A stretch of DNA of 64,000 bases, taken from Branchiostoma floridae. Lineage: Eukaryota; Chordata; Leptocardii; Amphioxiformes; Branchiostomatidae. Below are positions 1 to 10,280 of this stretch, one piece after another. Below the pieces are notes generated by a model. That model saw nothing but the letters and a program-made list of their open reading frames with translations. It made no database searches and was not told where the DNA came from. The number at the start of each line of letters is the position of its first letter. Within the stretch, counting starts at the first letter, position 1. The position numbers were made by a program, and so were the translations under genes. The stretch is taken from the NCBI RefSeq assembly GCF_000003815.2, contig NC_049984.1, positions 21,922,383 to 21,986,382 of the forward strand, given 5' to 3'.

Positions 1-365
1 TGCTTCACTTGTCATGCAAGTCCTTTTTCTGCTTGGTGGCCACATCTCCCCCTCCCGACCCTTATGACCTCCTCACCTCTATTGAACCTCAAGAAGCAGG
101 TGTGCTTGTTTCGGGAGCAATGTAGACATACGCCAAGAGGTACGCCATAAAACCTCCCAAAAACAGCCACAGGGATCACCATTTTGTACATGCGTATAAG
201 ACCTACCGGATGACCAACCCATAGCTGACATACTGGTTGTTCCCCTTTAGGAGTTTTCGCCAAGTAAAGAAGACCGCTCCTCTATGAGAGAGGATATGGT
301 AACGGTTGTGGTAAATCACATGCCGTTTTTCAACAAATACTTCAAAGACAACAAATACTTCAAAA
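1..365. other. No recognisable gene
   Basis: Open frames exist on the minus strand, but none has a motif I recognise and the composition is unremarkable. It probably belongs to the decayed transposon cluster that follows. Confidence 0.3.
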
Positions 366-760
366 TTGCTTCGTAAGATTGTCAAGCTAGCAACATCAGA
401 GATACAAGGAGAGGAAGATACAGAATCTATAGTTCTCCTCTTGACACTGTTCAATGAGGCACTACAATCTATTACCCAAAACAAACCCTATATTTTCAAC
501 CCTAAAGGATTCATGTGTGATGAAGGGGGTGCCAATTGGGTTGCTATTGAAAAAGTTTTTGGTACCGCGGGTCCTGTACAATTACTTGCAGTCTGTGTAT
601 CTTCACGCCAGACGTTCGGGTCGTAAGAAGGATGAAGAAAAATTTATATAAAGAGCAACCGAGCTGAAGAACAATCATTCACCTGAAGGATATTTTGAAG
701 TCTATCATAGTCTAAGGTACCACTGGATTCGTGTAAGCTTCATGGTCTTAATCCAAAACA
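366..760 (+). pseudogene. Transposase-like fragment (MULE-type?)
   Basis: Two overlapping plus frames together read as one protein broken by a frameshift. The first gives a segment containing FNPKGFMCDEGGANWVAIEKV. The second continues with a Tyr/Leu-rich stretch and a basic tail (RRSGRKKDEEKF). The pattern 'P..FMCDE..ANW.AI..VFG', followed by a short basic region, resembles the block around a catalytic Asp in MULE-like or related transposases that are often found with YqaJ-type nucleases. I cannot name the family with certainty. The YqaJ-like piece directly downstream on the same strand suggests both come from one element. It is frameshifted and lacks a complete catalytic domain, so it is inactive. 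Confidence 0.35.
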
Positions 761-1009
761 TGCGAAAGCCATGAACAGATCATTGATGCAGCAAAGAAAC
801 ATCATAGATTTGCCAACCTGGGGAGTGCTGAGAACGGTGATCTGGTTTTCGCCAGATATCAGGTCAAGAGTGATCACTTCAAAATCCAACAAGTAAACAT
901 CATTACAGGACAGGGCATATGGCTGCACCCAGTTCATCCATTCCTTAATAATAAGTAAAGATGATGTAGCAGTTTGGAAAAGCCTACTAGGGGTTAGGCT
1001 AACTCCCCT

Positions 1010-1564
1010 ATGGAGCATGGCTCGCCGAGGTTGACAGCTTTAAATTTCTACAGTATATACACTAAAGTGCAGAAAATAAAAACAAAGTCTGCATACGCCC
1101 TCCTTGGAAAGATAACGGGTTATACACGTACACGTATAAACAAAAACCTGCCTGCCCTGAAATGTGGCAGAGAGATGGAGGATGAGGCAACGGGGGCTTT
1201 ATTTGATAAGTTCTCAAAGGAGCACGAAGGAACACGGTGCGACCAGATAGGCCTTTTTCTTAAGATCACAGTGCCTACCTGGGTGCCTCACCTAATGCTA
1301 CATTACTGCAAGTGTCATGGTTTGCAAGTAGTAGAACTGAAGTACCCGCATAGCTGCAAATACACTGTGCCAAACCCTGACACCTGTACGCATCTGAAGA
1401 ATGGTAGTGATGGAGTGACACTCAAACGCAACCATGCCTTTTATGCTGTGCCAGATTGCTCATTTTTTTGTAGGTGGAGAGACAACAATAAAGTTCGAAG
1501 GACAAGTTTGGATTTGAGCTCCTCGATGGCAACTCGAACTGGGTTGAAGCTTGCCAACATATAG
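1010..1564 (+). pseudogene. YqaJ-like recombinase/exonuclease domain fragment
   Basis: A 184-codon open frame. The middle part matches the remembered layout of YqaJ-type (PF09588) nucleases carried by animal transposons. It has a 'GREMEDEA' block (about residue 53), an 'IGLFL' block, and a degenerate position where 'GASPDG' is expected, followed by a Cys-containing CKCHG loop. Then come 'VVELKYPHS' (the E-x-K nuclease motif) and 'GVTLKRNHAFY'. The E.x.K motif and the LKRNH block are the strongest signals. The 'SPDG' motif is eroded. The C-terminal residues after about 150 do not fit the family and probably read into non-coding DNA. An alternative is chance similarity, but the order of four blocks argues against it. 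Confidence 0.45.
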
Positions 1565-2230
1565 CATGTTGCTCAACACGACACCCCATTCAGTATCCAA
1601 AGGTATGTGCTCACTGGTATGATTGATGTGATGATGAAAGATATAATGTTAACATATTCCAATTTCATAATATTGGTACAAGATGTTAATCAAAGTTTTG
1701 TCACCTATTTTCAGATAAATACTCACACGAGGTCATGTTTGGAAGAAGGAATCTTCGTGCCACCAGCTTAAATCTCGCAGACGAGAATAGTGACACTGAG
1801 GTAAAGTTAATTGCATACAGTTGGGACAATTCATTTTAGCATGTCTCATTTGAATGGCTGTTGACAATAACATTATAATAGATAAGCATATTTATCATGC
1901 ATCAACCTGATGAATAATAATTAGAGGTGATTAGGTTGTTTGGATTAGATTAGGTTGGATATGATAAGTTGTTGGGGGTGGTAACGAAATCTATAGTCTT
2001 TGATTGCACTGCAGATAAACTTTATGTATTTTTCTACACTTTACATGGTCTAAACTTGTGTCACTCAATGTGCTCAACCTGAGACACTATGCCCGAACAG
2101 TGAGGGAGCTTGGGCCATTATTTGCACATTCATGCTTTTTCTTCGAGGACGTAAATGGCCAATTCGTCAAACTCATCCATGGAAGTCAGGCTGTTCACTC
2201 CACCATCCACATCCACCGCTCAGTTTGACA
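1565..2230. other. Intergenic, no gene seen
   Basis: AT-rich sequence. A short frame near 1,745-1,840 (reading RRNLRATSLNLADENSDT) could be the C-terminal end of the preceding YqaJ-like gene after an intron, but it has no diagnostic motif. Confidence 0.3.
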
Positions 2231-2231
2231 G

Positions 2232-2560
2232 CAGTTTCCATAGCCGACCACCCCTTCACCAGATCACCAATCAGACGTGTAGGTATACCAGGCGAGATCT
2301 TGAGTGACCAGGGGGCAACTTCATGGCAGGAATAACAACCCAGATGTGCCAACGACTAGGGATCACAAAATATCTGGACGTGTCCCTTCCACCCGAAGAC
2401 CAATGATAAGTGTGAACAGTTCAATGGCACCATGAAGGCTATGCTAAGAAAGCTGGTAGAGAGAAGGCGACAGACAGGGACGAATATCTACCATATATCT
2501 CTGTTTCGCGTACAGAGATATGTGTCCACGGGTTTCTACATGAGATGAAATCCAAAGCGC
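2232..2560 (+). pseudogene. Gypsy-type LTR retrotransposon integrase fragment
   Basis: Three plus frames join into a retroviral-type integrase core. 'RVGIPGEILSDQG' carries the second catalytic Asp. 'MAGITTQMCQRLGITK' follows after a frameshift. 'HPKTNDKCEQFNGTMKAML' carries the catalytic Glu and the conserved QxNGTxK-like turn. Then comes 'RYVSTGF'. These are hallmark Ty3/Gypsy integrase blocks in the right order and spacing (rve, PF00665). The first catalytic Asp region is not visible upstream. At least two frameshifts make the copy dead. No LTRs could be placed. Confidence 0.6.
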
Positions 2561-2732
2561 TACAGGAGCTAGAGGAATTAAGTGAGCAATTCCTATTCTA
2601 TCGACAGACATACGTTCCCGCGGAGTGTCACCGAGAGCGGTGACACAGGTCTGTACAAGCCCCGGGATACTGACAAGGCTTTGGACGAGGACAGCAGGTA
2701 AAGCAGCAGTGGGGCGGTGAGTCAGCAGGTGC

Positions 2733-2990
2733 GTGATGTACCGGGATACGGGGTGCTCCATGACTTTTGTCAATCACAGGCTTGTACTCCGGGAGCTCTA
2801 CCAGGGAGACACCGTCAGAGACAGGTTAGCCAACGGCAAGGTTGAAACAATCCCCGCGGCAAGAGTCAGTCTGCAGTTGGGTAGACACTCTCGGATGGTG
2901 AAAGTGGGTATCATGGATACACCCTGTCTAGTTTTGTATGGTAATGATTATGAGGCAGCATGTAAGCTGAGAGACCAGTCGAGACCAGTA
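2733..2990 (+). pseudogene. Retropepsin-like (Gypsy protease) fragment
   Basis: The first about 85 codons of a 179-codon open frame contain a catalytic D-T-G ('YRDTGCSMTFV'), then 'LANGKVETIPAARVSLQL', then 'VKVGIMDTPCLVLYGNDY'. This is the usual retropepsin path: catalytic triad, flap-region strands, and a final hydrophobic strand ending in L.GND. It lies downstream of the integrase fragment on the same strand, the reverse of normal Gypsy gene order, so it derives from another copy or a rearrangement. It is fused in frame to an unrelated non-LTR tail. Confidence 0.5.
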
Positions 2991-3044
2991 GGCGTGTTCA
3001 AGATATCTGCCGGAGGTAAAAAGTGTCCAGTAACAGGTATCTTA

Positions 3045-3480
3045 TCACATATTGATTACTGCTCCGCATTACTGCCCTCCGCACCACAAACACACATAGA
3101 TAAACTTCAAGTGACCCAAAATAACGCTGTTAAAGAAATACATTTCACAAATACCGTATGTGTATTCCACAAAATTTTTCAGGAAATGCAACCTCAATGT
3201 ATCTTCAAACAATTCATCACACCAGGCTACAAGAGGAGCATTCACTCAATTAAAAACCAAAACAAACGCTAAAACAAGGACGTTTGGCTACCGAAGCATC
3301 AAATGTATGATCACTTTGGTTTCTTTATTTTGACCTCTGCTTATCATTTTACGCTAAATTATCCGCATTTGTTGTTTGTATTTCATTTTTATCATATTAT
3401 ATATGTATGACTCCAGGAAGAGTAGTGTCATGATAATGTACACTAATGGAGATCGAAATAAAAACAGCTCAGAAGAGTAG
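3045..3480 (+). mobile_element. 3' end of a non-LTR retrotransposon (CR1/L2-like)
   Basis: The frame reads 'HIDYCSALLPSAPQTHIDKL', then 'QNNAVKEIHF', then a basic tail (IKNQNKR) and a stop at about 3,270. 'H.DYCSALLPSAP...IDKLQ..QN.A' is the typical post-RT segment of L2/CR1/Jockey-group elements. The 200 bp after the stop is an AT-rich 3'UTR-like sequence with AATAAAAA near 3,460. The upstream RT core is absent, so this is a 5'-truncated copy. It continues the same reading frame as the protease fragment, probably by chance. Confidence 0.55.
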
Positions 3481-3889
3481 TAGTGAGTTAGGGGAGGAGC
3501 AAAAGCGTACTATGCATTGTCAACTTGTCTTAAGATGTCTTTTTGCCCAGGATGTCAGCCAGAAAATGGTGAAAATGGTGAATGGGATTTGATGACACCA
3601 AGAACGTACGACTCGCAGAGCGGCAGAGATTCCCGAGGACCTTAACAACAACCCAGTCACAGCCAAAGAAAGGAAAAAAGAAGGTGCTTTTCGGACTAGC
3701 CAGAGGAGATGCCGGCCCATCAAAATTGAACAACTTCATTTGTCTGAAAACTATGAATATATGATCTTACCTGCGTTATATATCAATTCCGGACTCAATC
3801 AGACCGTGCACAGATTAACTTCCCATTCTCCTGCCAGATCAATTCTACCCTCTGCTCCGTGGTCACTGAAGAAAAGTGAGAAGATACAG

Positions 3890-3999
3890 TAATAGCTGAC
3901 AACCGCCTGGCCAGTATCAGAGTTCCAATAGGCTTTGGATGGAACCCCGAGCAGATGTTCGTGAAATTCAACTTCCTCAAAAGCCACCAGTGGAAGGAG
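3890..3999 (+). CDS. DUF4218-like exon 1 (CACTA/EnSpm-type transposase)
   Basis: The frame reads VIADNRLASIRVPIGFGW... to SHQWKE. It starts just after an AG at 3,888-3,889 and ends at a GTAAGC donor (4,000). The pattern 'RVPIGFGW.....FVKFNFLKSHQW' matches the remembered beginning of the transposase-associated DUF4218 domain ('P..IGR.P.......K..EWR'). It joins in phase 0 to the exon at 4,169. About 60 residues normally present between the two blocks are missing, so the gene is probably decayed despite intact splice sites. Confidence 0.45.
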
Positions 4000-4168
4000 G
4001 TAAGCTTTTGTGATCTCCTCATGGCCAAATATAGTGCTAGATTTTTTCAAGTATTAACTGAAAGTTGAAGTCAAGTTTTACACATTATGTACCCAGCTAC
4101 ATTTTTTTAAATTATAATACGCACATTTTTTTTTACATTTCTTTTTCTGTTTCTTTTTTTATTTGTAG

Positions 4169-4330
4169 GTTTCAGTAGTTCATAAGCTGACACACGTGCG
4201 CGACTACTTGGAGACATATCGGCCATCACGCGAGTTTTGGATGTTCATCTTCGAACGGTTCATGCATATCATCGCAGGAAAGGTTACAAGCAACAGGTAT
4301 CCTGAAGCATCAGCAGTAGAATCCTTCTTG
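4169..4330 (+). CDS. DUF4218-like exon 2 (CACTA/EnSpm-type transposase)
   Basis: 54 codons, open throughout, bounded by a pyrimidine-rich TTTGTAG acceptor and a GTAAGTCT donor. Reads 'HKLTHVRDYLETYRPSREFW', then 'MFIFERFMHIIAGKVTSNRYPEASAVESFL'-type text (split here for length). The 'H.L.HV.D....+P...+WMF.FERF+......V..+.+PE.S..E.+L' pattern is the diagnostic core of DUF4218, the C-terminal domain of EnSpm/CACTA-like transposases. This is the clearest protein signal in the first 5 kb. No terminal CACTA repeats were located. Confidence 0.5.
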
Positions 4331-5100
4331 GTAAGTCTTTGAGCATCATTACATCAAAATACATTTGTGTTTCGTTATGGTGCTTGGTGCCATTAGGTTC
4401 AGCTGTGCAACAAGCACATATATGTACTATTTTAATTGTTTGATTTCACTCATGGCTCGGCCATTGTGTTTTAGAACTGAACGCATGTTACCAGAATTTG
4501 TTGTCACAAGGAAAAAATCTTGAGCAGAGCGAGATGAGGAGACCAACCTCTTTGTTATCGACACAGACCTGCCCTCCCCTCCACACCAGCCGTTCTTGAC
4601 CACTGGGGACTTCTCCAGCCCACTGGTGACTGCCACATGATGATTGGCAGTTGTGGGTACTGAACTACGATAATGTTTTGGTGGGATTGTAATCTTCAAT
4701 GGTGATAATGTAACTGGGTGCACTAGGACTATTTTGTAGGTACAAGAAGATCCTCTCCGCACATGGCTTGATATAGCTTCCCCAGAGAGACATAGTCTCT
4801 ACCATAGTATAGCCGGCAAGGGAACAGCACGCGATGTAATTTACTTGCTGTGGCCTTAGGGGGGATTCACAGAGCAGTTGCTGTAAGTGCGAGAGTAAAA
4901 TCCACCTATGTGTGTGAGAATATTAGGCTCTCTGTGAGAGAGAATATTTTTCTCTGGCATACAATCTCGCGCATAGAGCACTTTATAGTCTCGCACTTAG
5001 ACGTTTTTTATAAGTTAGAGGGTATTCTTACGTTTTTTATAAGTTAGAGGGTATTCTTAGAGCATTGAGGAAAAAGGAGGAACATTTCAGCAAGACGATT
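4331..5100. other. No clear gene; possible decayed downstream exon
   Basis: A plus-strand stretch around 4,480-4,650 could code for part of the same transposase, but no motif is visible. After 4,850 there is short-range repetition: 'TTTTATAAGTTAGAGGGTAT' occurs twice at about 5,006 and 5,036. Confidence 0.3.
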
Positions 5101-5183
5101 TTGACGAGCCTACCCACTAAATGGCGCGAACACAGCACGAAATCTGGTATTTAAGCAAGCTTAAACTCAACGTAAACGCGACG

Positions 5184-5580
5184 TTTCTGCACCCTTTCCG
5201 CAACTTAACGACATCTATCCGCGAACGTAAAGATCCCCTTTAATGTTTCCTTTACGTTGGCACTTATATGTACTTATATGCACTCCTCACGTGCCTTTCC
5301 GCAACTATTAGACGCTTAAAGGCGTCGTTAATGACAGTTTTTCGTAACCTATACGGGAGGAAAGTATGCGTTTATTAAGACCTTTCTGCACCCTTTCCGC
5401 AACTTAACGACATCTATCCGTGAACGTAAAGATTCCCTTTAATGCACTTATATGTACGTTTCGGCACTCCTTCACGTGCCTTTCCGCAACTATTAGACGC
5501 TTAAAGGCGTCGTTAATGACAGATTTTCGTAACCTATACGGGCGGAAAGCACGCGTTTCTTAAGACCTTTCCGTGATCTT
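5184..5580. repeat. Tandem repeat, 2 units of about 199 bp
   Basis: A unit starting TTTCTGCACCCTTTCCGCAA recurs 199 bp later (5,184 and 5,383). Each unit carries CCTTTCCGCAACTATTAGACGC, a small palindrome GACGC..GCGTC, and 'TCGTAACCTATACGGG' followed by GGAAAG. The units are near identical with small indels. Related CTTTCCG words continue to about 5,770. No coding potential. Confidence 0.7.
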
Positions 5581-7074
5581 TTGACCACATTTACAGTCGA
5601 TTTCCGTCACGATTTCCCCACGTTTATGTGTCGTTTACACACCCTGAAAGGCACGCGAAGAAGTGCAGAAACGTACTTATCCGAACGCTTTCCGTGATCT
5701 TTCCTTGGACTATAGTTGTCATTTATTTTTAGTAAAGGCGGCGTAAGTTTAAACCTTTCCGCATCTTTAGGTAGGCTTTATGTGTTTTGTGTGGCTTAAA
5801 TTGCAACTTTTGCATCGGGTATGCGTGTCTTATTTGGTGTGAATCATACCTACACCGGTATCTATGGCTTTGCCGTCTAAACTATCTTGTGAGTCCAATT
5901 GTGGACTTGGATTGGTCGACCGAGGGAACAATCGGTGTACAATATCCATGCACGAATCTCCGCTACATTTAAGTCCACAATTTGGAGTCCAGTGTCGGGC
6001 GATACGCCTGGAAAGACATCATTTCAAGCAGCATAGTTCCATCTGGCCATCACATTAGGAAAAATCCGCTGAGATTCCCGAAGACGGGTACTGTTTTGTG
6101 ATGAACAGGCCGTGCTCTCCATATCTCCGCCAGCTTATGCTGGTCAAGATGACACAGTCTTGAATTCACCCTGAGTTGTGCCCCTTTGAAGACTCTCCAA
6201 CATACTCCGTTTCTGGCAAGCCTTGAGTGTCCTATGGTTATGTCCGTTCCGTCCTGTAGTTCCGTTCGAATCCATTTGCGGCAAAGCCACGCCGATAATC
6301 CGTGTGTTGAAACGGATCCAAGGCTCCTTCTTGACTTGTCCCGAAACAGACGCCCTGCAAACTGGTTTCTTCTATAAATTATGGTATATTCGTTAGGTTT
6401 AAAAAACCCACCTTTGTCTGTCATTGGATAACGCCCTATCACATGACTGGCCTCTTCTGGGAGCTGCTAATTAGAAATTCAATGCCGCGTTGTTCGTTAT
6501 TCATAGTTGACGGCGAATAAATTTGAATTTTGTACGCTGTTTAGCCAATGTTAAGCTAAACACAACTGTTACCACACTAGAAAATACCAGCCTTTCTGGG
6601 AGAACGTGATTATTGCTTGTAGATAATAAATGTTCTTCCAGATGATAAGAAAGTTTTTTTGTACAATTATATAAACAGCAAACCCGCTATATTCCCATGA
6701 TACGTTACCGCGTAGTGAGGACGCTATGTCGTCGGGATGCCAAGCTGCAAGGCACAGCCACCCGCGAGCGACATACTGCACAGGCCGCCCAGTACTAGTC
6801 CTCTTACCCTGAACGGGAACATGCCGTAATTATGACCACCAATCTTCGGGGGCATGTACCCAGTCCTCCCGGCGACTGTTGTTTCCTTTCAACAAGGAGG
6901 TTAAATATTTAATTTCCTTGCTTTCAACGCTACCTCTCCAACATCTTTTTCTGTAACTATCAATATTAATCTCCACCTCTGTAAAGAAAGTTCAGAGAGT
7001 TTTCTGAAAAGTAAGCTCAAAGGCAAAGGTAACGGAACGATATCGGTAACATACGATAGATCTACTACTGGAAA
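5581..7074. other. Repeat-rich non-coding; possible non-LTR scrap at 6.19-6.38 kb
   Basis: 5,580-5,770 continues the CTTTCCG-word region. A plus frame at 6,186-6,377 ends '...DPRLLLDLSRNRRPANW', which vaguely resembles the linker between endonuclease and RT in L1-type elements ('D...LWD..K..IR'). The match is too weak to call. The remainder to 7,074 has no gene. Confidence 0.25.
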
Positions 7075-7576
7075 AAGTAAACGCTACCTTTCCGACATCT
7101 TTCTTGCACCTGTACATAGCATCTTTTTGTGTAAAGTGAGCTCAATGGTAACGTAAAGACATTGGAAAGATACCATATGTTCCATGAGGATATTTTGATT
7201 TTCCTGGTTTCGTCAAACACGCTAACACAGAATGAGTTATTCAGGCGAGGTCGCTACTTTAGTGAGAGGCGCATGTGGTATATTGAGTGGAAAATACTCG
7301 TAATTTGGTAAAAGCAATGCCTCTTTTAAGAATAATAATTAACGCTACCTTTCCGTTTGCACCTATACATTCCAAAAATTGTATCTGCTATATGTAAGTT
7401 TTAACCAGGAGCAAATGTTGCTTATCTTGGTTAAACTCAACACGTTAACACAGCAGGGGCTATTCAGGCGAAGCTGCTGCGTTAGTGAGGGCGCATGTGG
7501 TATATTGAGCGGAAAATAATGCCTCTTCTTCAAATAATGATTAACGCTACCTTTCCGACATCTTTTTTCCACCTAT

Positions 7577-7620
7577 ACATAAAAGAGGGGAGGTTTGCTT
7601 AAACCTCCCCCCTTTTATGT
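7577..7620. repeat. Hairpin 1 of array
   Basis: 20-bp arms ACATAAAAGAGGGGAGGTTT and AAACCTCCCCCCTTTTATGT around a GCTT loop, with one mismatch. Confidence 0.85.
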
Positions 7621-7876
7621 AAAGTCAGCTCAAATGTAACGGAAAGACATCGGAAAGATTGTATCTTTTATATGTAGCTTTCACACAGGACGAGATTTGC
7701 TTTTCTTTGTTAAACTTAACACGCAAACACAGCAGGAGCTATTCATTTGAAGCCGCTGCTTTAGTAAGCGACGCATGTGGTATATTGAGCGGAAAATACT
7801 CTTAATTTGGTAAAAGTAATGCCTCTTCTTCAAGTAATGATTAACGCTACTTTTCCGACACCCTTTTCCCACCTAT

Positions 7877-7920
7877 ACATAAAAGGGGGGAGGTTTGCTT
7901 AAACCTCCCCCCTTTTATGT
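7877..7920. repeat. Hairpin 2 of array (perfect)
   Basis: Perfect 20-bp arms ACATAAAAGGGGGGAGGTTT around the loop GCTT. Confidence 0.9.
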
Positions 7921-8164
7921 AAAGTCAGCTCAAATGTAACGGAAAGACATCGGAAAGATTGTATCTGTTATATGTAACTTTCACAAAGGAGATTTGCTTT
8001 TCTTGGTTAAACTTAACACTCAAACACTATTCATTTGAAGCCGCTGCTTAAGTGAACGGCGCATGTGGTATATTGAGCGGAAAATACTCTTAATTTGGTA
8101 AAAGTAATGCCTCTTTTTCAAGTAATGATTAACGCTACCTTTCCTACATCTTTTTTCCGCCTAT

Positions 8165-8208
8165 ACATAAAAGGGGGGAGGTTTGCTTAAACCTCCCCCC
8201 TTTTATGT
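8165..8208. repeat. Hairpin 3 of array (perfect)
   Basis: Same perfect 20-bp arms and GCTT loop as hairpin 2. The flanking GC and A/T tracts are conserved too. Confidence 0.9.
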
Positions 8209-8879
8209 AAAGTCAGCTCAAATGTAACGGAAAGATATCGGAAAGATTGTACATGTATCTGTTATATGTAGCTTTCACACAGGATATTTACTTTTCTTGG
8301 TTAAACTAAACACGCAAACACAGCAGGAGCTATTCATTTGAAGCCGCTGCTTTATTGAACGGCGCATGTGGTATATTGAGCGGAAAATACTCTTAATTTG
8401 GTAAAAGCAATGCCTCTTTTTAGAAATAAACGCTACCATACCTATACATAAAAGGGGGAGGTCTCCATAGATCTATACTGATAAGAGTATGTAAAATGAG
8501 ATCAATTGTAACGGAAGGGCAATGAAAATACATCATCTCCTATTGGTAATTTCCACCTTAGAGAACCACGAAAATTAAAAAAGGCGAAGGTTAACTGATT
8601 GTATGTGAACGTATGGTCGGTTCAAAGCCTGTAGATGTTTTCTGTACATAAGCAATACCCGTTTCATATACGGCGCATATAAGGATGCTTAAAGGTTATG
8701 TAAAGATATGACATGTATTTAATCTGCCTTAACGAATACGGAAAGGTTACGGAAATGTAAAACCATGGTTTCCGTGGTCTTTACGATACCGTAAACTCTG
8801 CGGAAATATTTTCCCACCTTTAGGCTACATTTAAGTATCTCGGAAAGTATGCTTAAATATTCGTTTTCGTGCTGTGTAC

Positions 8880-9240
8880 ATAATACATCATTGATAAGCA
8901 GACGCAAATCTACATAAAACATAAATAAAATCGATCATTTATAAGAAGCTTTAAAGTAGTACCTGTTTTAAATGTGCATACGTAATCAATATATAACCAT
9001 CATTTATAAGCAAATCTAGAGTAAGGCCTGTTTTGAACATCCATACATAAAACAAACATCATATCCAAGTAGATGTAGAGTAAGACCTTTGATTCAGTCC
9101 ATACATAATCAATACAGAAATATTATCTATAAGCAGATGTAAGGCAGGACCTGTTTTGAACATCCATACATAATTATGATAAATCAATGTCATCTCGAAG
9201 CAGAGGTAGGTATACTCTTTAACTAGATGTAACAAATGTG
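8880..9240 (-). repeat. About 60-bp minisatellite (left copy)
   Basis: Five or so diverged units of the form 'ATCATTTATAAGCAGATGTA' plus 'AGTAAGACCTGTTTTGAACA' plus 'TCCATACATAATCAATA', at about 8,930, 8,990, 9,052, 9,112 and 9,172. The reverse complement of this array is found at 34,970-35,600. Assigned to minus because the gene-end fragment next to it (9,241-9,330) reads on the minus strand. Confidence 0.75.
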
Positions 9241-9324
9241 ACACAAACCCACCATTTTGGCTTGTGGGGAGTTTCGAATAATTTTACAGCGCAAAAATTC
9301 TCCCTACCAGGGCCATGAGGCTGG

Positions 9325-9330
<6 letters not shown>
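9241..9330 (-). pseudogene. 3'-end fragment of the DUF6729-type gene, inverted copy
   Basis: On the minus strand this reads TTTTTGCGCTGTAAAAT, then AAACTCCCCACAAGCC, then an ACATTTGTT..ATCT motif. It matches, in the same order, positions 34,817-34,950 downstream of the first DUF6729-type pseudogene. There the TTTGCGCTGTAAAAT stretch codes for 'FCAVK' of the terminal Cys-rich domain. It is therefore a truncated 3' end of the same element family in opposite orientation, directly followed by the shared minisatellite. Confidence 0.55.
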
Positions 9331-9358
<28 letters not shown>

Positions 9359-10280
9359 GACTATAGCTCTCGTGCCCAGCGTATATATAGCCCCAACGTT
9401 GAGGGTGAACTTTATATGTGGTTCCTTCGTCAAAGTCAAAGTCGCCGTCCCAGGAACACTTGTTATCTGCAAGTGTCGGTCATCAAGTTCCGGGCAAGCG
9501 GCGGTCGACGAGCGCTTTCTCCCCTTACCACTTTGAGCTCGAGGGAAGACTGGAGGGGAAAAAAAGGCCAAGTGCGGCCAAAGCAGACATCTCACCGCAC
9601 CCCTGGCAGACGCCGTTGTTATAGGTCAGACAAAGACATTGTCGAGGATTCTGTTCCCGGGGCCAGACACAATAGGCACAAGAGACACAAAAGCGCAGGT
9701 ACGTGCGAACCTACGCGTCGGCAGGTTGACGACGCGAGGCACCTGGAGACACAACGGGCAGTTGCGCCGCGACCAGCTGCATGCACTGCTCAGATCAGGC
9801 AATTGCCCTGCTCCGGCCATGTCATAGTCCCCTATAGATGGCAGACAAGAGCAACAAGACTTTGACTAAGAGAGCTAGCAACCTGCATACGGTTGGCGGC
9901 GCGACTCGTCATTGGTGGCAACGCGATGCGGGGACGGACCAATGAAAAGACACGGGCCTGAGGGGCTTTCTGGCAAATACACGAGTCTACGTCCTGACCT
10001 CTCCTTGCTGTGCCACACATGCCACACATCCTGCCACGATTTTGGCCTTGGAAAAGGCTTCTCCCAGGAAAGTAGACGCACTACATTCGTGGTCTCCCAT
10101 CAAGCGACTTCTGCGCAGTCTCCATGGCAGAGCAGGCCGCGGATGGATCGGTGCGGTCGCCGGGCCTCATCCGCCGCACCGCAGCCAACCGCTCGACAGC
10201 GCTTTGCAAAGGATCTCGGGCAACGTGCGGTATTGTTGATAGTATTTGGGTCTACCGCTTATCATGTTCTTTTAAGAGTT
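9331..10280. other. GC-rich island, no gene recognised
   Basis: About 900 bp clearly richer in G+C and CpG than its AT-rich flanks, with several overlapping open frames on both strands (longest about 175 codons). None has a motif I recognise. Frame openness is expected from low A+T. It could be the body of an unknown element or a CpG-island-like promoter. A GTATATATAG box sits at about 9,389. Confidence 0.35.

Larger units (their letters stand above)
7075..8500. repeat. Tandem array of about 290-300-bp units with strong hairpins
   Basis: Four to five units containing, in order: 'GGTATATTGAGCGGAAAATA', 'AACGCTACCTTTCCGACATC', a GC-rich hairpin, 'AAAGTCAGCTCAAATGTAAC', and 'GGAAAGACATCGGAAAG'. 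The hairpin starts at 7,577, 7,877 and 8,165 (spacing 300 and 288 bp) and is degenerate at about 8,448. The flanking TTTCCGACATC and ACATCGGAAAG words are themselves inverted, so each unit is an extended imperfect palindrome. Open frames inside are repeat artefacts. Confidence 0.75.

Noticed and set aside
6050-6442. 130-codon minus frame as a gene
   Set aside because: No recognised motif. The overlapping plus strand has a faint RT-linker resemblance, too weak to call either way.
7363-7872. Minus-strand frames sharing 'NHYLKKRHYF'
   Set aside because: They are the same tandem DNA unit read twice, not a gene family.
7577-8208. CRISPR array
   Set aside because: Repeat period is about 295 bp with no short alternating spacers, and the context is an animal genome.
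9338-9865. 175-codon plus frame in the GC-rich island
   Set aside because: Expected from low stop-codon density in GC-rich DNA. Opposite-strand and other-frame ORFs of similar length overlap it, and no motif is present.
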